Positions 24,795-33,297 are shown, counted from the first letter of the stretch. The stretch is DNA of 64,000 nucleotides from Flavobacterium notoginsengisoli (GCF_014207905.1 NZ_JACHLB010000001.1:694676-758675); one strand, 5' to 3'. The notes: generated by a model from the letters alone, not told the origin. Made by a program: numbers and translations.

Positions 24795-25973
24795 ATGATC
24801 GATATTTTACTTTCGCTATTCTTCTTTATAGCTACAATTGCTGGTTTTGCCACAGCTTTAATGGTTCTTTTGTCTAGGAAAAACTATTCGAAGAGTTTCT
24901 TTTTGGGTGTTTTTTTGCTGAGTTTGGCTGTTGTTAGTATTTATAATTTTTATTTATCTGCTAATATATTTAAAGACTTTCCAGATTTGATTACCATTAC
25001 CAAAGCATTCATTTTTCTAACAGCTCCTTGCTCGTTTTTGTATGTTAGAAATATTTTATCTCTTAAAAAAAGTTTTAGAAAATATGACTGGTTGCATTTT
25101 ATGCCATTTGTTATCTACTTTGTTTTAACTATCATAGTCTACATTGGAAGTTTCACCAATATAAAAGCGATTGATTATCTCGCGAACATAATTAAAAATC
25201 CATTTTCGATTCTCACACTTACACTTTGGTTGTGTTATGTTTTTTTTCAAACCATGTTGATTTTAAACTATGATCTGAAAAAATTCAAAGGAAACCAATT
25301 TCATAGAAGCAAAGTAATCAATTGGATTAAGGTTTATAACCTGATGATTTTATTTCTGTTTTCGGCGCTTTTTGTGCATCATTTTCTCCTTAGAAAAGTC
25401 GTTGCTGTTGATATTTCCTGTTATGTTTTAATTTCATCTGTCCTGTTTTTTACGGTTGGCTGGCTTTATTTTAAACCAAATATTTTTCATGATGAAGAAG
25501 AGACATTCGACTTTGTTGTTGACAATACTATTCTCGTAAAATCTAAAGAAGCAAAAAGCGTAATTCCGATAACGAACGAATTAACTGCTGAAAAAAAAGA
25601 AGATTACCTTTTAAAATTAGATTATGTCTTAAATTCTAAAAATCTTTTCCTTAAGAAGGATTTTGTAATTCGAGATTTATCAGACGAAACAGGAATCTCT
25701 GTCCATCATTTATCAAATTTAATCAATTCAGAATTCGGACTTCATTTTCAGGATTATATCAATCTAAAAAGAATTGAGTATTTCAGAGAAAAAATAAACG
25801 ATCCAGAATGGAAAGATTTATCATTGGAAGGAATGGCTTGGGGTTCAGGTTTTAAATCTCGCACAACTTGTTTTAGGGCATTTATAAAACATACCGGGAA
25901 ATCTCCTTCAGAATACTTCAAAACCATTAGAATAAATCCAGAGCATACTACAAGCACTTTTTATTTCAAATAA
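24795..25973 (+). CDS. Membrane-bound AraC-family transcriptional regulator
   Basis: 392 aa. The N-terminal ~235 residues hold about seven hydrophobic segments (the first at 3-27, the last ending near 230), and the C-terminal ~100 residues form an AraC DNA-binding domain with two helix-turn-helix units (FVIRDLSDETGISVHHLSNLINSEFGLHFQDYINLKRIEYF, then LSLEGMAWGSGFKSRTTCFRAFIKHTGKSPSEYF). Such 7-TM plus AraC proteins are frequent in Bacteroidetes and sense a signal at the membrane. It is the only regulator inside the 14.5-28 kb block and is the best local candidate to control it, but AraC proteins rarely bind palindromes like those at 14222. Confidence 0.9.
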   Translation: MIDILLSLFFFIATIAGFATALMVLLSRKNYSKSFFLGVFLLSLAVVSIYNFYLSANIFKDFPDLITITKAFIFLTAPCSFLYVRNILSLKKSFRKYDWLHFMPFVIYFVLTIIVYIGSFTNIKAIDYLANIIKNPFSILTLTLWLCYVFFQTMLILNYDLKKFKGNQFHRSKVINWIKVYNLMILFLFSALFVHHFLLRKVVAVDISCYVLISSVLFFTVGWLYFKPNIFHDEEETFDFVVDNTILVKSKEAKSVIPITNELTAEKKEDYLLKLDYVLNSKNLFLKKDFVIRDLSDETGISVHHLSNLINSEFGLHFQDYINLKRIEYFREKINDPEWKDLSLEGMAWGSGFKSRTTCFRAFIKHTGKSPSEYFKTIRINPEHTTSTFYFK

Positions 25974-26045
25974 ATCTCTCTTCTATTAAAATCTTATTTA
26001 TTAGCCGCAATTGTAAAGTATTAATTCATTTTAAAAAAATTTAGT

Positions 26046-27014
26046 ATGAAAGCAAAAAATACTAATTCAAAAAAAGTGTTGCAATCTGCTTTTACATTGA
26101 TGATACTGTTCGTTTCTTTTATTGGAAATGCACAATTGAAAGGCGGACATATTTTAGGAGCAATGGGATTGCAGTCGGGTACTCAGGCGCCGGAAAATAC
26201 TTTTAGTGTCTACGTGCCTGCCTATATTTATACTGCAAATTGCTTAAAAAATGCAGATGGAGATAAGATTGGAAATCCAGATTTAACGATGTTTATAACT
26301 GGTGTTGGAGGTAATTATGTAAGTGATTTCAAAATTTTGGGAGCCAATTACGGAGCTACAATTTTATTGGCAGGAGCTTCAAATACCATACAAGGAAGTT
26401 ATATAGATTCTAAAAGTAATTTTGCTTTTACAGATATGTACATTCAGCCTGTTCAGTTGGGCTGGCATAACAAAAAAGCCGATTTTGTATTTAGTTATCA
26501 AATGTATATTCCAACAGGAAAATATGAATTGGGCGGAAGCGATAACAGCGGATTAGGAATGTTTATGAACGAGTTTTCAGCGGGAACAACATTATTTTTT
26601 AATGATAAAAAAACGTTCCATTTTTCAGCTTTAGCGTCTTATGAAATCAATGGAAAAAAGAAAGATACTGATATAAAAACAGGAGATATTTTAAGTATTG
26701 AAGGAGGTTTAGGAAAAACATTCTATTGCATGAATGCCGAGAAAACAGCTCCAAAAGGAATATTGAATGCAGGATTAATCTATTATTTCCAGTACAAAGT
26801 TTCAGACGATAAAATTCCGGTTGGAGAATTTTTAGTTCTTGAACCAGACAAAGATCATGTAGGCGCATTGGGTGCTGAGGTCAATTATCTTCATATTGGC
26901 TGTATGACGCAAGCTGGTTTTAGATGGGTTTCCGAATTTGGAGCCGAAAATAGATTTCAGGGAAATACTTTTTTCATCACTCTAGCCCATGTTTTCAGCC
27001 TCAAGAAAAAGTAA
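26046..27014 (+). CDS. Putative outer-membrane transporter (phenol MetA-pathway type)
   Basis: 322 aa with a signal peptide ending FIGNAQ near 29. The mature protein has the features of the MetA-pathway putative transporter family: GGHILGAMGLQSGTQAPENTFSVYVPAYIYTA at the start, repeating amphipathic strands (YMYIPTGKYELGG-like near 155, FSALASYEINGKK near 195) and a hydrophobic terminal strand FITLAHVFSLKKK. Family members are thought to move hydrophobic compounds through the outer membrane; the substrate here is unknown. It precedes the Omp85-like gene by 50 nt. Confidence 0.8.
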   Translation: MKAKNTNSKKVLQSAFTLMILFVSFIGNAQLKGGHILGAMGLQSGTQAPENTFSVYVPAYIYTANCLKNADGDKIGNPDLTMFITGVGGNYVSDFKILGANYGATILLAGASNTIQGSYIDSKSNFAFTDMYIQPVQLGWHNKKADFVFSYQMYIPTGKYELGGSDNSGLGMFMNEFSAGTTLFFNDKKTFHFSALASYEINGKKKDTDIKTGDILSIEGGLGKTFYCMNAEKTAPKGILNAGLIYYFQYKVSDDKIPVGEFLVLEPDKDHVGALGAEVNYLHIGCMTQAGFRWVSEFGAENRFQGNTFFITLAHVFSLKKK

Positions 27015-27064
27015 TGTTTTTTAGAATAAGGTAAATTTAATTGTAATTAAAGATTCAGATTCTT

Positions 27065-28225
27065 ATGAAAAACGGCAAACTATCAAGAAAAAATATCTTA
27101 TTCTCGCTTTTGATTCTGTTGTTATTTAATACTTTAAATGCTCAGAAATATAAAATCAGTGTAAAAGATTCCTTAGACGGAGCTTTCGATTTGAGCGATT
27201 ACATTATTTATGCCCATGGTTTTATTGTAGTTCCCACTATTATTACAGAACCCGCTTTAGGAAATATTGGAGGTGCATTGGTTCCTATTTTTCTAAAAAA
27301 ACACGCTCCAGTAATTGATGAAGATGGTAAAAAACGATTTGTAAACCCAGATATCACAGGAGGAATCGGAATGTATACGGGAAACAAAAGCTGGATGGTT
27401 GGTGCTTTTCGTTCGGCAACTCTTGTAAAACCAAGAATCTTATATCGTGTTGCCGCGGGTTACGGAGACGTGAATTTATCATTTTATGCGAATAATAGAC
27501 CCAATCTGCCAGACGAAGAATTCAAGCTAAATTTTAGATCCACCATTTTTTATACACAATGGCTCAAACAATTCAAAAATGCAAAATGGAGCGCTGGGCC
27601 TCAGTATATGTTTTTGAATTCAAAAATAAACCTTCCAGATTTTAATTTACCACCGCCATTTGTAAAACCTGGCGACATAAAAAGTACGGTGAGTCAGTTG
27701 GGAGGAGCCGTTCAGTTTGATAACAGAGACAATATTTTTACACCAGATAAAGGAATCCGAATTCAATCAGATTTCTTTTGGTCAGATAACGCAATAGGAA
27801 GTGACTACGATGCCTGGCGCGTTAATTTATCGGCAATAGGATATTATCCATTAGCAAAAACATTAATTGGCGGGCTTAGGGTAGAGGGAGAGCAGGCGTT
27901 TGGGAGTCCGCCTTTTTATTTGAGGCCAGGAATTAATTTAAGAGGAATTCCCGCAGCGCGCTACCAAGGCAAAACCAGCATTGTAACCGAAGCCGAATTA
28001 AGATGGGACGTCTACAAAAGATGGAGCGTAATGGGTTTTGGCGGACTAGCAAGTGCTTTTAACGACTGGGATCAGGCTTTTGCAAAACCTGTTGTATACA
28101 GTTACGGAACTGGTTTTAGGTATTTAATGGCGCGAAAATTCAAACTCAGAATGGGTATAGATGTTGCCAAAGGAAATGAAGACTGGGCTTACTATATCGT
28201 TTTTGGAAGCAATTGGATGAGGTAG
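27065..28225 (+). CDS. Omp85/BamA-TamA superfamily barrel without POTRA domains
   Basis: 386 aa with a signal peptide ending NTLNAQ near 27. The C-terminal ~250 residues are a bacterial surface antigen (Omp85) barrel: QFDNRDNIFTPDKGIRIQSDFFW and the LRGIPAARYQGKTSIVTEAELRWDVYKRW block with the lid-loop RG motif of the superfamily. The part before the barrel is only about 150 residues and shows no POTRA repeats, so it is a short patatin-less, POTRA-less variant; its role in protein assembly is doubtful. A surface-lipid or solute function is possible. Confidence 0.82.
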   Translation: MKNGKLSRKNILFSLLILLLFNTLNAQKYKISVKDSLDGAFDLSDYIIYAHGFIVVPTIITEPALGNIGGALVPIFLKKHAPVIDEDGKKRFVNPDITGGIGMYTGNKSWMVGAFRSATLVKPRILYRVAAGYGDVNLSFYANNRPNLPDEEFKLNFRSTIFYTQWLKQFKNAKWSAGPQYMFLNSKINLPDFNLPPPFVKPGDIKSTVSQLGGAVQFDNRDNIFTPDKGIRIQSDFFWSDNAIGSDYDAWRVNLSAIGYYPLAKTLIGGLRVEGEQAFGSPPFYLRPGINLRGIPAARYQGKTSIVTEAELRWDVYKRWSVMGFGGLASAFNDWDQAFAKPVVYSYGTGFRYLMARKFKLRMGIDVAKGNEDWAYYIVFGSNWMR

Positions 28226-28265
28226 AAAAAGTTGTAAGAAGTTGATTTATAAAAAAATAGTGCAC

Positions 28266-28298
28266 AAAAGCCTTTATATAACGTTATAGAGGCTTTTT
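28266..28298 (+). terminator. Intrinsic terminator after the Omp85-like gene
   Basis: AAAAGCCTTTATA (28266-28278) pairs with TATAGAGGCTTTT (28285-28297) with one G-U pair, ending in TTTTT. Confidence 0.8.
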
Positions 28299-28407
28299 GT
28301 CGTAAATAACTTAATAATTAGCTCCGTTAAGAAAATATTAACAAATTTGGAGCACACAAATTGTATAATATTTAATTGTTTTGTAACAAATTAGAAACAT
28401 TGCAGAC

Positions 28408-28415
28408 TAATTTTG
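28408..28415 (+). promoter_or_regulatory. -7 box for the C1 peptidase gene (TAATTTTG)
   Basis: TAATTTTG fits TAnnTTTG, 20 nt before the ATG. A TTTG lies at 28380-28383 with a slightly long 24-nt spacer. Confidence 0.45.
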
Positions 28416-28435
28416 TTAAATCTTAAACATAAATT

Positions 28436-29632
28436 ATGAATACATTTTCATTCAAATCAATGTTTGCAGCTTCAGTATTTTTAGCTGGAACAGCAGGCTG
28501 TTTTGCGCAGGACATTTTAGTAAATTCACTAAAACTAAATGCAAGCGACAAAAGCAAAGAGAACTTTAAATTTACAGAAGTAATTAACTTAGGAACAACC
28601 TCAGTGAAAACTCAAGGATCATCTGGAACTTGCTGGAGTTACTCAACAAACTCATTCTTAGAGTCAGAAATGATTCGTTTAGGAAAACAGCCAGTAGAAC
28701 TATCTCAAATTTATTCTGCAAGAAATGTATATGTTGAGAAAGGTATCAATTATGTTCGTATGCACGGTGCCATTACACTTGGTGACGGAGGAGCTCTTCA
28801 CGATGTAATTAATATGTACAAAAAATACGGAACTGTTCCTAGAGAAGTTTACACAGGTCTAAACTACGGAACAGACAAAAACAAATTTGCGGAAATGAGT
28901 GCTCTTATAGAAGGTGTTTTGGCAGCAGTGGTGAAAAACCCGAACGGAGAATTGACTCCAAACTGGCAAAAAGCATACTCAGCTGTAATTGATTCTTACT
29001 TAGGAAAAGTGCCAGATAACTTTACATACAAAGGAAAAAACTATACGCCACAATCTTTTGCTAAAGAAGTAGTAGGAATTAACCCTGACGATTATGTAGA
29101 AATGTCATCTTTTACCAATACGCCATACTACCAAAAAACAACTATGATGGTGCCAGACAACTGGTCATTAGATCAAGTTTACAACGTAAAATTGAACGAT
29201 ATGACAGATGTTATCGACAACGCGTTGAAAAAAGGATACACAGTAGCTTGGGCAACAGATGTTAGCGAAAAAACATTCAGCTGGAAAAATGGTGTTGCTT
29301 ATGTAGCGACTAAAAAATTCGACGATATGACTGCAGAAGAAAAAGCAGACTTATTTAACGGACCAAAAGCAGAGCCAGAAATTACTCCAGAAATGCGCCA
29401 GGCAGCGTTTGATAACTACACTACAACAGACGACCACGGAATGCACATTATTGGTTTAGCAAAAGACCAAACTGGAAAAGAATATTATATCGTAAAAAAT
29501 TCTTGGGGAGAAACAAACGACTACAAAGGTTTCTTGTTTGTAACTAAGAACTTCGTAAAATATAAAACTACTGCATTACTAGTAAACAAAGGAGGAATTC
29601 CTGCTGAGATTGCTAAGAAATTAGGGGTTTAA
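28436..29632 (+). CDS. Exported C1B (bleomycin hydrolase/PepC-type) aminopeptidase
   Basis: 398 aa papain-fold cysteine peptidase of the bleomycin hydrolase family. The catalytic residues are Cys66 (QGSSGTCWSYS), His334 (DDHGMHIIG) and Asn355 (VKNSWGE). Unlike the cytosolic PepC of Firmicutes it carries a signal peptide (hydrophobic 8-24, cleavage after CFAQ), so it works in the periplasm or outside. Cys22 just before the cleavage site does not fit a lipobox well. The likely role is trimming of peptides from outside. It is a single-gene unit between two terminators. Confidence 0.93.
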   Translation: MNTFSFKSMFAASVFLAGTAGCFAQDILVNSLKLNASDKSKENFKFTEVINLGTTSVKTQGSSGTCWSYSTNSFLESEMIRLGKQPVELSQIYSARNVYVEKGINYVRMHGAITLGDGGALHDVINMYKKYGTVPREVYTGLNYGTDKNKFAEMSALIEGVLAAVVKNPNGELTPNWQKAYSAVIDSYLGKVPDNFTYKGKNYTPQSFAKEVVGINPDDYVEMSSFTNTPYYQKTTMMVPDNWSLDQVYNVKLNDMTDVIDNALKKGYTVAWATDVSEKTFSWKNGVAYVATKKFDDMTAEEKADLFNGPKAEPEITPEMRQAAFDNYTTTDDHGMHIIGLAKDQTGKEYYIVKNSWGETNDYKGFLFVTKNFVKYKTTALLVNKGGIPAEIAKKLGV

Positions 29633-29655
29633 TAACCAAAAGTTTTAAGAAATAG

Positions 29656-29691
29656 AAAAGCGCCGTAATCTTTAGGATTGTGGCGCTTTTT
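29656..29691 (+). terminator. Intrinsic terminator of the C1 peptidase gene
   Basis: AAAAGCGCC (29656-29664) pairs with GGCGCTTTTT (29682-29691), with AATC/GATT extending the stem after a mismatch. Confidence 0.85.
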
Positions 29692-29787
29692 GTTTTTATG
29701 AATAAAATTTTCAATAAGATCTTTCCTTTTAATATTCGAGAATATTAAAAAATATCTCTAAATTGAAATCCTAAAAAAATTTAATAA

Positions 29788-31178
29788 ATGAAAATTTTAA
29801 ATTCAAAGGATTTATTGCAATTAATGAATAATGCTATTCAAAATAGTATTAAGATAAATGATTTTGAAATAGAAATTGAAGATCATTTAGATATTAATTT
29901 AAATATTGATTCAATTGAATTTAATAATTGTTTTTTTAGGGGAGGTAGAATCGATTTCTCTGATTTTGTTAGAAATGATGACATTAAAGATCAATTTTGT
30001 AGTTTGTCATTTGTTGACTGTATTTTTGGAAATGATTTATATATTAAAAATTGTAGTCTTTATAGTCTTGAATTTAAAAATGTTCATATCGTTTCAAATA
30101 ATTTTTCTATATCTTCATCTGATATAAATAGAATAAGTATTGTAGGAAGTCCAGGAAAATATAATAAAATATATAGCTTAACATTGAATGATTTATCGTT
30201 TAAAAAAACATCTATAGATATAAGATTAAATAAATTTGAGAGGATGATTTATATTAATAATTCCATCTTTAAAGAGAAGTTACTATTAATACAAACATAA
30301 TTGATAGAATTCACATTTCAGATTCTGTTTTTGAGGGAAGTTTTAGTTTTTGGCGGAATCAATTAATTTCACAATCTTTTATTAAAAATTGCTCATTTAG
30401 TGAATTAAGAGGTTACAATTCTAATTATGGGAATTCAATGAATTTTGATGAAATAAAATTTTTAGGAAACTGCAATTTCGAAAGTGTACAAAATAAAAGG
30501 ACATTGTTCAAATTTTCTAAATGTAATTTTGATAAATATGTATACTTCGATAAATCTGATTTTTTTGAAATAAGTTTTGACACAACTTTTTTTAAAGAAA
30601 TTGTTTCATTTCAAAACTTGAGTTGTGATAAAATAAAACTCAACAGAACTCATTTTGATAAAGTTGCGTTCTTTAATGATATAAATATTAGAAACCCAGA
30701 TAATTGTGATTTAAAAACAATTAGGCTGATAAAAAATCACTTACTTAAAGTTGAAAATAAAATTGATTATTTGAAATACAATGCGATTGAGCATAATAAT
30801 CTTTTGAGAAATTCAAAATTAAGTGTAAATGACAGAATATTACTTAACTTAAATAAACAGTCGAATGATTTTGGGAATAATTGGATTTTGGGAATAAAGT
30901 TTACAATTAAAATAGGAGTTCAGTTTTTTTTATTGCTTTTGATTGTAAATAGTTTCGTGATTTCTAGATATCCACTTTATTTTAATTTCAAAGAAGAAAT
31001 TGCTTCCTACTCTCAAATACTTACAGAATTTTTAAAGTTTATTTTCTCTTTTGGATTTGATAATAAAGAGATACAGAGTAATGGTTTTTTATATTTGATA
31101 TTTATTGCTTCTAAAATTTTTATTGGATATGGGATTTATCAAACAATTTCTGCATTTAGAAAGTATGGAAAAAGTTGA
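29788..31178 (+). pseudogene. Pentapeptide-like repeat membrane protein, split by a frameshift near 30273-30300
   Basis: Two frames form one protein. The first (29788-30300, 170 aa) is rich in strand repeats such as FNNCFFRGGRIDFSDF. The second reads from about 30273 in the next frame (TINTNIIDRIHISDSVFEGSFSFW) through to 31178; an ATG at 30438 inside it is not a natural start, since good coding sequence precedes it. A single missing base in AAAGAGAAGTTACT would explain the break. The restored protein of about 463 aa has an N-terminal beta-helix of pentapeptide-like repeats and two C-terminal membrane segments (FTIKIGVQFFLLLLIVNSFVI; GFLYLIFIASKIFIGYGIYQTI). Base composition is clearly more AT-rich than the neighbours, a sign of transfer. 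A sequencing error or programmed shift cannot be excluded. Confidence 0.75.
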
Positions 31179-31204
31179 TATACTGTATAACTTAAAATAA
31201 AAAT

Positions 31205-31229
31205 AGGCGCAATCAATGCGCCTCTTTCT
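31205..31229. terminator. Intrinsic terminator between the pentapeptide-like gene and the XRE gene
   Basis: AGGCGCA (31205-31211), ATCAA, TGCGCCT (31217-31223), followed by CTTTCT; the A-rich side before it may serve the minus strand. Confidence 0.65.
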
Positions 31230-31255
31230 ATTATATATTTTTCAAAAACCAGAAA

Positions 31256-31651
31256 TTACTTCTCCTTCATCAACCTCTCCAAATACTCCACTTTATCCTT
31301 TTCAGCCTGAACCAAACGCTCATAAAGTTCCACAATTTTATCAAGTGGATTAAAATTAGGTTGAACATTGATTGCATTTATAGTTGAGCTATCATGACTA
31401 GTAAAATTATTGTTGATGATGTTTAAAACATTTTCATCACTGTAATTTTCAATAGCTTCAGTCGAAACACCTAAAACAGCTGCAATAGAATTTAGTTTTT
31501 CCTTTTCAACCGTTTCGCTTCCTTCAAGAGTCGAAATATATTGCTGGCTTACGCCGATAGCAATGGCAAGTGCTTCTTGTTTCATTCCTCTAAGCTCGCG
31601 AATGCGGCTTATGTTTCTCCCGATATGTTTTGGTTTTGTTGCTGTGCTCAT
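31256..31651 (-). CDS. XRE-family helix-turn-helix regulator
   Basis: 131 aa. Residues 10-65 form a Cro/C1-type HTH (GRNISRIRELRGMKQEALAIAIGVSQQYISTLEGSE). The rest is a polar linker and a C-terminal coiled coil (LVQAEKDKVEYLERLMKEK), probably for dimerisation. The type is seen in stand-alone regulators as well as antitoxins; no toxin gene is adjacent. Its -7 box TATCTTTG (31663-31656) ends 4 nt before the ATG, and two direct copies and one inverted copy of AAATACAATCT lie behind it, suggesting self-regulation together with the divergent 92-aa gene. Confidence 0.9.
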   Translation of the reverse strand: MSTATKPKHIGRNISRIRELRGMKQEALAIAIGVSQQYISTLEGSETVEKEKLNSIAAVLGVSTEAIENYSDENVLNIINNNFTSHDSSTINAINVQPNFNPLDKIVELYERLVQAEKDKVEYLERLMKEK

Positions 31652-31655
31652 ACTT

Positions 31656-31663
31656 CAAAGATA
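31656..31663 (-). promoter_or_regulatory. -7 box of the XRE gene (TATCTTTG)
   Basis: TATCTTTG on the minus strand matches TAnnTTTG and ends 4 nt before the ATG at 31651, suggesting a leaderless or nearly leaderless mRNA. Confidence 0.5.
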
Positions 31664-31694
31664 TTAAAAATCCTTAAAAATTAGGAATATAGTA

Positions 31695-31751
31695 AAATAC
31701 AATCTTTCTACTTGTGAAATACAATCTAGAAACGTTTTGCCAGATTGTATT
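31695..31751. promoter_or_regulatory. Operator-like repeats in the XRE divergent region
   Basis: AAATACAATCT occurs at 31695-31705 and again at 31717-31727, exactly 22 bp apart (two helical turns), and in inverted form as AGATTGTATT at 31742-31751. They lie between the XRE gene and the divergent gene at 31808. Confidence 0.6.
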
Positions 31752-31777
31752 CTATTGTTTAATTAGGTGAAACAAAA

Positions 31778-31793
31778 ATACGATTTTTCGTAT
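31778..31793 (+). promoter_or_regulatory. Inverted repeat just upstream of the 92-aa gene
   Basis: ATACGA (31778-31783), TTTT, TCGTAT (31788-31793), 14 nt before the ATG at 31808. Could be an operator or a leader hairpin. Confidence 0.35.
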
Positions 31794-31807
31794 AATAAAT
31801 AAACGCC

Positions 31808-32086
31808 ATGAAAACAGAAAACAACGCCATTCTTAGCCAGAACAATGTATTAGAATCTTTGTATCAATTTGTCTCAGACATTTGTTTTGAGGGAGAATTT
31901 AAAAATTATCCTAATTACTTAACCGAAATCTTCGAGCACATTTTAGAAACCGAAACAGGCAACAATCTCAGATTGCGAACCAAGATGCTGAGCTGTATTA
32001 AAACCAGTAAAATGCTCGCAAAAGCCTTAGAACCATTTTCGGAGGAACAAATTGAGGAAGCTTTTTCCGTAATCAGGAACGCTTAA
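31808..32086 (+). CDS. Small protein of unknown function
   Basis: 92 aa, acidic, mostly helical by composition, no signal peptide and no membrane segment (starts MKTENNAILSQNNVLESLYQF; ends EPFSEEQIEEAFSVIRNA). I do not recognise a family. It is divergent from the XRE regulator and shares its operator-bearing gap, so it may be regulated by it. Codon use looks like that of housekeeping neighbours. Confidence 0.65.
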   Translation: MKTENNAILSQNNVLESLYQFVSDICFEGEFKNYPNYLTEIFEHILETETGNNLRLRTKMLSCIKTSKMLAKALEPFSEEQIEEAFSVIRNA

Positions 32087-32206
32087 CAGAAAAAAAGCAT
32101 TTTAACGTTTTTTCGAGTTGTTTGCGGAAAATATTTAGCAAAACTTCAGCAATGCAATATTTTTGATAAAATTTTAAGACAAACCGTTAATTTTATTGAA
32201 TTGTTT

Positions 32207-32878
32207 ATGAAAAAGCATGAAACGTTTCTGAGCGCATTTTTATTGATTATTTCTCTTAATTGTTTTGCTCAACGCGCAGCAAATGCTTCCGAATCAGTAA
32301 AAGGACAAACGATATTATTGACCGATAATAGATCAAATGAGGATTGGTATATAAAGTCTTATTATGTAGAAGAGCGAATTAATAAATTGTTTGGTGGAAG
32401 AATTATAACCTACGAAGTTTCCAAACTCGATATGGTCGATACTTACGATTTAGGTCCGAATAATGTTCGAACGATAATCCCGAAATATATAAAAAGAAAA
32501 CAAAAGGTAACTGCAGTTGCTGAAACAAAACCTCAGACGGGAAATCTAACAGCAGCATTGCAACCAGTCAAAATCGACATTAAAGCTCCTGCTAAAGAAA
32601 CGCAATACACAAACGTTGATGTAACGGCAACGTATGAAAAAGTCTTAGAGAAAGGCTATAAATCGCCAGAAATGCTTCAAAAAGTAGCCGACCGACTTTA
32701 CTTTGAAGGAAACCTAAATACAGCAGCAGGTTATTATGAGCAGTTGTTTATTTTGGTAAAAGATCCAGATGTTATTTATTACTACAGATATGCTCAGTCT
32801 TTAAAAGCAATCAATCAAATTGACAAGGCAAATATTTTGATGAAAAGATTTAAAAGTGAGACTTTGGTGGTGAAGTAA
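32207..32878 (+). CDS. Exported protein with TPR-like C-terminus
   Basis: 223 aa from ATG 32207 (a TTG two codons upstream is less likely). Signal peptide ends NCFAQ near 22. The middle is a Thr/Lys/Pro-rich linker, and the last ~75 residues (YKSPEMLQKVADRLYFEGNLNTAAGYYEQLFILVKDPDVIYYYRYAQSLKAINQIDKA) read as two tetratricopeptide-like helical hairpins. This resembles the N-terminal module of flavobacterial OmpA/PD40 envelope proteins, but the OmpA domain is missing. Probably a periplasmic scaffold; function unknown. Confidence 0.7.
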   Translation: MKKHETFLSAFLLIISLNCFAQRAANASESVKGQTILLTDNRSNEDWYIKSYYVEERINKLFGGRIITYEVSKLDMVDTYDLGPNNVRTIIPKYIKRKQKVTAVAETKPQTGNLTAALQPVKIDIKAPAKETQYTNVDVTATYEKVLEKGYKSPEMLQKVADRLYFEGNLNTAAGYYEQLFILVKDPDVIYYYRYAQSLKAINQIDKANILMKRFKSETLVVK

Positions 32879-32881
32879 TTT

Positions 32882-32983
32882 TTTAACCGCAAAGTACACA
32901 AAGTAAAAGCGCCAAGGTCGCAAAGTTTAATAATTAAGCTTTGCGACCTTGGCGTATAAACCCTTGCGCTCTTTGCGGTTAAA
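32882..32983. repeat. Nested inverted repeat of GCAAAG/CTTTGCG words (site A1)
   Basis: Outer arms TTTAACCGCAAAG (32882-32894) and CTTTGCGGTTAAA (32971-32983). Inner arms CGCCAAGGTCGCAAAG (32910-32925) and CTTTGCGACCTTGGCG (32939-32954), perfect over 16 bp. Same word family at 50027-50161 and 56405-56500. Between convergent transcription units. Confidence 0.75.
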
Positions 32984-32991
32984 TTTAAAGC

Positions 32992-33025
32992 AAAAAAAAG
33001 ACGATCAATTTGATCGTCTTTTTTT
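32992..33025. terminator. Bidirectional terminator after the tRNA genes
   Basis: AAGACGATCAA pairs with TTGATCGTCTT (centre near 33010), with A run before and T run after; on the minus strand it ends the tRNA-Asn transcript. Confidence 0.85.
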
Positions 33026-33028
33026 AAG

Positions 33029-33102
33029 CTCCCCCTCTTGGGCTCGAACCAAGGACCCTCTGATTAACAGTCAGATGCTCTAACCAACTGAGCTAAGGAG
33101 GA
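33029..33102 (-). tRNA. tRNA-Asn (GTT), copy 1
   Basis: 74 nt on the minus strand. Acceptor TCCTCCT pairs with AGGGGGA, discriminator G; D arm GCTCAGTTGGTTAGAGC; anticodon loop CTGTTAA with anticodon GTT; T arm GGTTCGAGCC. CCA is not encoded. Confidence 0.97.
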
Positions 33103-33140
33103 ATCACCTTAAAGGTAAATATGTTTGCTAAAAAAAGTTG

Positions 33141-33214
33141 CTCCCCCTCTTGGGCTCGAACCAAGGACCCTCTGATTAACAGTCAGATGCTCTAACCAAC
33201 TGAGCTAAGGAGGA
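33141..33214 (-). tRNA. tRNA-Asn (GTT), copy 2
   Basis: Identical in sequence to the copy at 33029-33102, 38 bp upstream of it on the minus strand, so the two are probably one transcript. Confidence 0.97.
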
Positions 33215-33297
33215 AGTTGTTGCTCTTTTTAGCGAGTGCAAATATAAAACTATTTTTAGTTTCTCAAAAACATTTTTACTCTTTTTTTGACTTTTTT

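Noticed and set aside
30201-30210. A-rich slippery site (A AAA AAC) as a programmed -1 frameshift in the pentapeptide-like gene
   Set aside because: The -1 frame after this site reaches a stop at 30231, so a shift here cannot give the full protein; the break must lie at 30273-30300.
31695-31751. Short CRISPR remnant
   Set aside because: Repeats are only 11 bp with an 11-bp gap and one copy is inverted; this fits an operator.
33029-33214. Integration site (att) at the tRNA-Asn pair
   Set aside because: No integrase gene and no partial tRNA 3' end repeat was seen nearby; a plain tandem duplication explains the pair.
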